Shown: in pieces, positions 5,213-8,170 of the stretch
How the letters are laid out: every line of letters starts with the position of its first letter
Numbering within the stretch: the stretch's first letter is position 1
NCBI GenBank assembly: GCA_027023665.1
Contig: JALVUY010000173.1
Coordinates: forward strand, 1-8,170
Length of the DNA stretch: 8,170 bases
Direction of reading: 5' to 3'
Origin: Methanocaldococcaceae archaeon
Lineage (GTDB): Archaea; AGJL01; Methanococci; Methanococcales; Methanocaldococcaceae
Program-made: the position numbers and the translations under genes
The notes under the pieces: generated by a model
Seen by the model: the letters and a program-made list of their open reading frames with translations, nothing else
Database searches by the model: none
Told to the model about the DNA's origin: nothing

Positions 5213-6718
5213 TTACCACTCATCATTTATATTCATCCACTCTCCAACTATATTTATATCCTTTCCTCCATACACTCCATCAAATTTATCTATTTTAACT
5301 ACTGATGGCAAATTTATAGCAGTCCCTACTATAAGTGCCTCACCAATACACAAAGAAGCTAAGTCTTTTGCTAAATCTTCACCTAAATCTTCAGAAGCCC
5401 TTTGAATGTATTTTTGATCTTCGGGTTCAATTATTCTTAAAATAATTTTAGTGTTTGTTTGTGACAAAATATTTGGATCTAATTCTTTGGGTCTCTGAGA
5501 AATTAAACCTAATCCAACTCCAAACTTTCTACCCTCTTTTGCTATTTTTCCTAACCACAAACTTGATGCAGTCTTTTCATTAATTGGTATAAATATGTGT
5601 GCTTCTTCTAAAATGATCAATACAGGTTTTTTAACAATTTTATAATGTTTATCTATAGTTTCTAAATTAGATAAAGCCGTCATTCTTATCCTTTCATTTG
5701 GAATATTACGCTCTTTTAATGATTTTAAATAAAGGGTTCTTTTTGATAATATATGTTTAGCTACATAACCTACAATAGTCCTCATTTGATAAGCTTCTAA
5801 TCCACTTAAATCAACAACATTTATTTTACCAATTTCAAATTCCTCTATAATATCTCTATCTCCTATATACAATGAAAAATCAATCATAAACTTTCCAATT
5901 AAATTATATAGAGAAATAATGTTAATAAAATCTTGCTCACCCACTTTTCTTCTGTCGTATTTCCTTTTTAGTGGATTATAATATTTAATTTCCCAACCAA
6001 CTTCCGCCGATTTACTCCACTCATACAATAAATTTTCTAACTTTTCAATAAATTCTAAACCCTCAATATTTGGAAAATCATTTTTTATTGTGTAGTAAGC
6101 ATATTCAAGATAAATTCTTTTTTCAAAATCATTTTTATCTATTCCAATTAAATCAGAAAGTTCATCAGGAGATAACATTGATGGATTCATTTTAGGAACA
6201 ATCACTTTAACTTTTCCTTCTAAATCTTCGTGATATAAGGTAGTGTATTCTCCATGAGTATCAAAGATAATTATACTTGCATTCTTTTTTCCCAACTCTT
6301 TACATAAAACTGACACTGTATTAGATTTCCCTCCACCAGTAACTGATAAAATAGCAAAATGACGAGAAACAAGAGAATTTGTATCTAAATAAACCCTAAC
6401 ATTTTCCCTTGTTAATAAATGTCCAATACTAATTCCATTTTTAACATAAAAAATATTGTTTAAAATCGTATCTTCACAAAATTTTACATTTTCATCAGGT
6501 TTAATTGGATACCTATTCATAAGTATTTTATTATCGCTCAAAACTCCTATAACCTTTGCTTCACAAATATACTTTCCGTTTTCAGCAGTAACATTTTTTA
6601 CAATACCTAAAACCTCTTTATCATCTGTATTTTTTGTAATAACATACTCCCACAACCTTACATTTTCTAAAGATTCAAATTTAAAATAATTTGTTGATGT
6701 TTTTCCAATAACCTTCAT
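5213..6718 (-). CDS. herA: HerA-family ATPase (FtsK/HerA hexameric DNA translocase)
   Basis: A 501-residue ATPase of the HerA type, expected to form a hexamer that pumps double-stranded DNA. A beta-rich HAS-barrel occupies about 1-90. The ATPase core starts near 115, with Walker A SVTGGGKS (125-132) where the first glycine is Ser, and the family motif DTHGEY (153-158). A helical insertion spans about 185-295. Walker B VLIILEEAH (366-374) has Glu in place of the usual Asp. A likely arginine finger lies in AKEGRKFG (R397), and SQRP at 407-410 is the sensor region. All core motifs are present. Canonical archaeal herA sits with nurA, rad50 and mre11, but none is here, so it may be a HerA paralogue with another nuclease partner. 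The SD GGAGAGGA stands just before ATG 6718. Confidence 0.92.
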   Translation of the reverse strand: MKVIGKTSTNYFKFESLENVRLWEYVITKNTDDKEVLGIVKNVTAENGKYICEAKVIGVLSDNKILMNRYPIKPDENVKFCEDTILNNIFYVKNGISIGHLLTRENVRVYLDTNSLVSRHFAILSVTGGGKSNTVSVLCKELGKKNASIIIFDTHGEYTTLYHEDLEGKVKVIVPKMNPSMLSPDELSDLIGIDKNDFEKRIYLEYAYYTIKNDFPNIEGLEFIEKLENLLYEWSKSAEVGWEIKYYNPLKRKYDRRKVGEQDFINIISLYNLIGKFMIDFSLYIGDRDIIEEFEIGKINVVDLSGLEAYQMRTIVGYVAKHILSKRTLYLKSLKERNIPNERIRMTALSNLETIDKHYKIVKKPVLIILEEAHIFIPINEKTASSLWLGKIAKEGRKFGVGLGLISQRPKELDPNILSQTNTKIILRIIEPEDQKYIQRASEDLGEDLAKDLASLCIGEALIVGTAINLPSVVKIDKFDGVYGGKDINIVGEWMNINDEW

Positions 6719-6762
6719 ATTCCTCTCCTTAATTTTTTGTCATAATATAATATTTAGTTAAT

Positions 6763-8097
6763 TTACAAAATAAATCCAAATTTTGACAATTCTCTCTTAC
6801 AAGTATTAATAATTTCATCATTTGGCTTATAATTTTCGGGAGAGTCACAATACTTATACATTTCAATAGGTAATTTTTCTTTTAAGTAGTTAATAAGGTT
6901 ATTGATAGATTTTGATTTATCTTCATCATAAATTTCTTCAATTATATTTAAGTTTTCAATTATAAATAGATAAATATATGCCAATATAGGGTTAATATTA
7001 ATATACTTATAGAGAGTAGCGAGGTGATATTGAACATTATCTATTTTACAATAAATAGATGGAACCTTTAACAGAGGAGAGGATATATCTAAGTTCGATG
7101 ACTCTCTATCCATCAACCTTTTGATAATTCTATCAGCTTCATCATTATTATCTAATAATTTTTTTAGATTCATAGCCATTGATATAGCTTCATCATATTT
7201 TCCTGCTTTTTCATAGACAACTATTAAAGATTTTATAGTGTCAATGTCCGTGGAATTTATTCGTAATACATCCATAAAAGATTCATAAGCTAATTTATAA
7301 TTTTTCAACTTAAAATATAGATATCCTCTAATCTTTAACAAGTCCAGATCTTCGATATTTTTACTCAATAGATTATCTAAATAAGATAACGCCTCTTCGT
7401 AGTATTTTAAATTATTAGAAGTATCTGCCTTTCCAATTAGAGAGTAGAGTATTAATTTATCACACTCTCCTGAAACATCGTAAGTGGTTATTTCCAAGAT
7501 TTTATCAAAATACTCACATGATTTTTCAAAATCCCCATTTTTGTAGTAGTAAATAGCTAATCCAAAGTATGCATAAGGATTTGGATATATTTCTATGGAT
7601 TTATTATAGGCATTTACAGATTCTGAACTATTGATTTTATTCAAAATGTCTCCATACTTAGCGTAAAATAAGCTTCTCTCAAATAGAGATATTGACTCCT
7701 TTATATATTCAAGAGCCTTGTGATATTCTTCAAAAATTTCTGATATTACAGCTTTATAGTAGTATGCAAAGTCGTTAGATTCATCTATTGAAATTACTTT
7801 ATTTAAAAACTTCAATGCATTTATATAATTTCCAATTTCAAGTAAATTAACAGCCTTAATAATATCTTCATAAATTTTTTTATCAATAATATCAAAAAGA
7901 GAATCTATAGATGTAACTATCTTTTTACACTCATGGTTAGGCTCTTTTTCTAAGATTTTTTTAAAAGATTCGTAAGCGTTATCTATATCTCCAAAAAGTA
8001 AATATAGTTTTCCCGCATTGTATAATGCGTCAATTTTCTTTTCATTTAATTTGTAAGCTTTTAAATAGTAATTTAAGGCATCTTCATATTTTTTCAA
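6763..8097 (-). CDS. TPR-repeat protein, 5' end unusual and possibly incomplete
   Basis: A cytoplasmic scaffold-type protein of 444 residues with no signal peptide or membrane segment. About eight tetratricopeptide repeats fill 1-316. Clear examples are 22-53 (YNAGKLY...YESFKKILEKEPN), 76-107, 110-140, 174-206 (FGLAIYYYKNGDF...YFDKILEI), 252-283 and 286-316. A non-TPR helical region (about 340-444) ends it. The partner is unknown. No ATG, GTG or SD is available: the only start in frame is TTG 8097, which falls in the middle of a repeat, so helix A of the first TPR is missing. Upstream codons stay open to a TAA at 8158-8160 and keep a weak TPR pattern. It may be a truncated or frameshifted gene, or use an atypical start. 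The HerA-family gene follows after 44 bases. Confidence 0.8.
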   Translation of the reverse strand: MKKYEDALNYYLKAYKLNEKKIDALYNAGKLYLLFGDIDNAYESFKKILEKEPNHECKKIVTSIDSLFDIIDKKIYEDIIKAVNLLEIGNYINALKFLNKVISIDESNDFAYYYKAVISEIFEEYHKALEYIKESISLFERSLFYAKYGDILNKINSSESVNAYNKSIEIYPNPYAYFGLAIYYYKNGDFEKSCEYFDKILEITTYDVSGECDKLILYSLIGKADTSNNLKYYEEALSYLDNLLSKNIEDLDLLKIRGYLYFKLKNYKLAYESFMDVLRINSTDIDTIKSLIVVYEKAGKYDEAISMAMNLKKLLDNNDEADRIIKRLMDRESSNLDISSPLLKVPSIYCKIDNVQYHLATLYKYININPILAYIYLFIIENLNIIEEIYDEDKSKSINNLINYLKEKLPIEMYKYCDSPENYKPNDEIINTCKRELSKFGFIL

Positions 8098-8155
8098 TCT
8101 TATAGTGATATTTTCTATTATCTTATATATTTTACTATTTTTAATTTTTCTTGAG

Positions 8156-8168
8156 TTTTATATATAAT
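8156..8168 (-). promoter_or_regulatory. Possible promoter of the TPR gene and operon
   Basis: ATTATATATAAAA on the minus strand at the window edge is a good TATA box. Initiation near 8135-8140 would leave a leader of about 40 bases before TTG 8097. The BRE side lies outside the window. If real, it supports TTG 8097 as the true start and makes this the head of the six-gene cluster. Confidence 0.35.
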
Positions 8169-8170
8169 AT

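Noticed and set aside
5187..5405. Open frame on the plus strand near hisI
   Set aside because: It is antisense to the 3' end of the HerA-family gene and the start of hisI, with low-complexity Ser/Pro/Ile and no domain.
6456..6689. Open frame on the plus strand
   Set aside because: It is antisense to the HAS-barrel region of the HerA-family gene; composition is that of a shadow frame.
6719..6762. Separate promoter for the HerA-family gene
   Set aside because: The only TATA-like bases in this 44-base gap would put initiation inside the SD sequence, so co-transcription with the TPR gene is more likely.

Overview
The window looks like chromosomal DNA from a hyperthermophilic methanogen of the Methanocaldococcus type. 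The DNA is very AT-rich. Promoters look archaeal (TATA box with an A-rich BRE side), and several starts carry GGTGA/GGAG-type Shine-Dalgarno (SD) sequences. The proteins are Lys/Ile/Glu-rich, and the set is diagnostic: CofH (coenzyme F420 synthesis), an archaeal Hfq-like Sm protein, archaeal-type AspRS, a HerA-family ATPase and an archaeal MCT-1-like PUA protein. From memory, most of these match a contiguous run of Methanocaldococcus jannaschii genes around MJ1428-MJ1435, while aspS is elsewhere in that genome (MJ1555). That synteny statement needs a database check.

All eight protein genes are on the minus strand, so transcription runs right to left. At the right edge is a TPR-repeat protein (6763-8097) with an unusual 5' end. 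It is followed by a tight cluster: HerA-family ATPase (5213-6718), hisI (4817-5197), cofH (3713-4792), a PUA/MCT-1-like RNA-binding protein (3210-3704) and a two-helix membrane protein of unknown function (2468-3208). Gaps between these genes are 1 to 44 bases, so they are probably one operon. After a 137-base gap with its own strong TATA box comes a short hfq-like gene (2118-2330) ending in oligo-T. Then comes a 410-base non-coding region, aspS (403-1707), and a further 402 AT-rich bases with no gene.

The genes do not form one pathway. The cluster combines DNA processing (HerA), histidine synthesis (HisI), cofactor F420 synthesis (CofH) and translation/RNA binding (PUA protein), as is common in methanogen operons. 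hfq and aspS appear to be single-gene units. AspRS carries the His and Pro residues expected of a nondiscriminating enzyme, which would also make Asp-tRNA(Asn).

The least explained parts are the two non-coding regions on either side of aspS. Each holds a copy of a 20-base sequence (19/20 identical), and the one between hfq and aspS also holds strong hairpins, locally raised GC and a possible promoter facing them. This could be a small structured RNA or a repeat element. I found no CRISPR array, insertion sequence, tRNA or rRNA.
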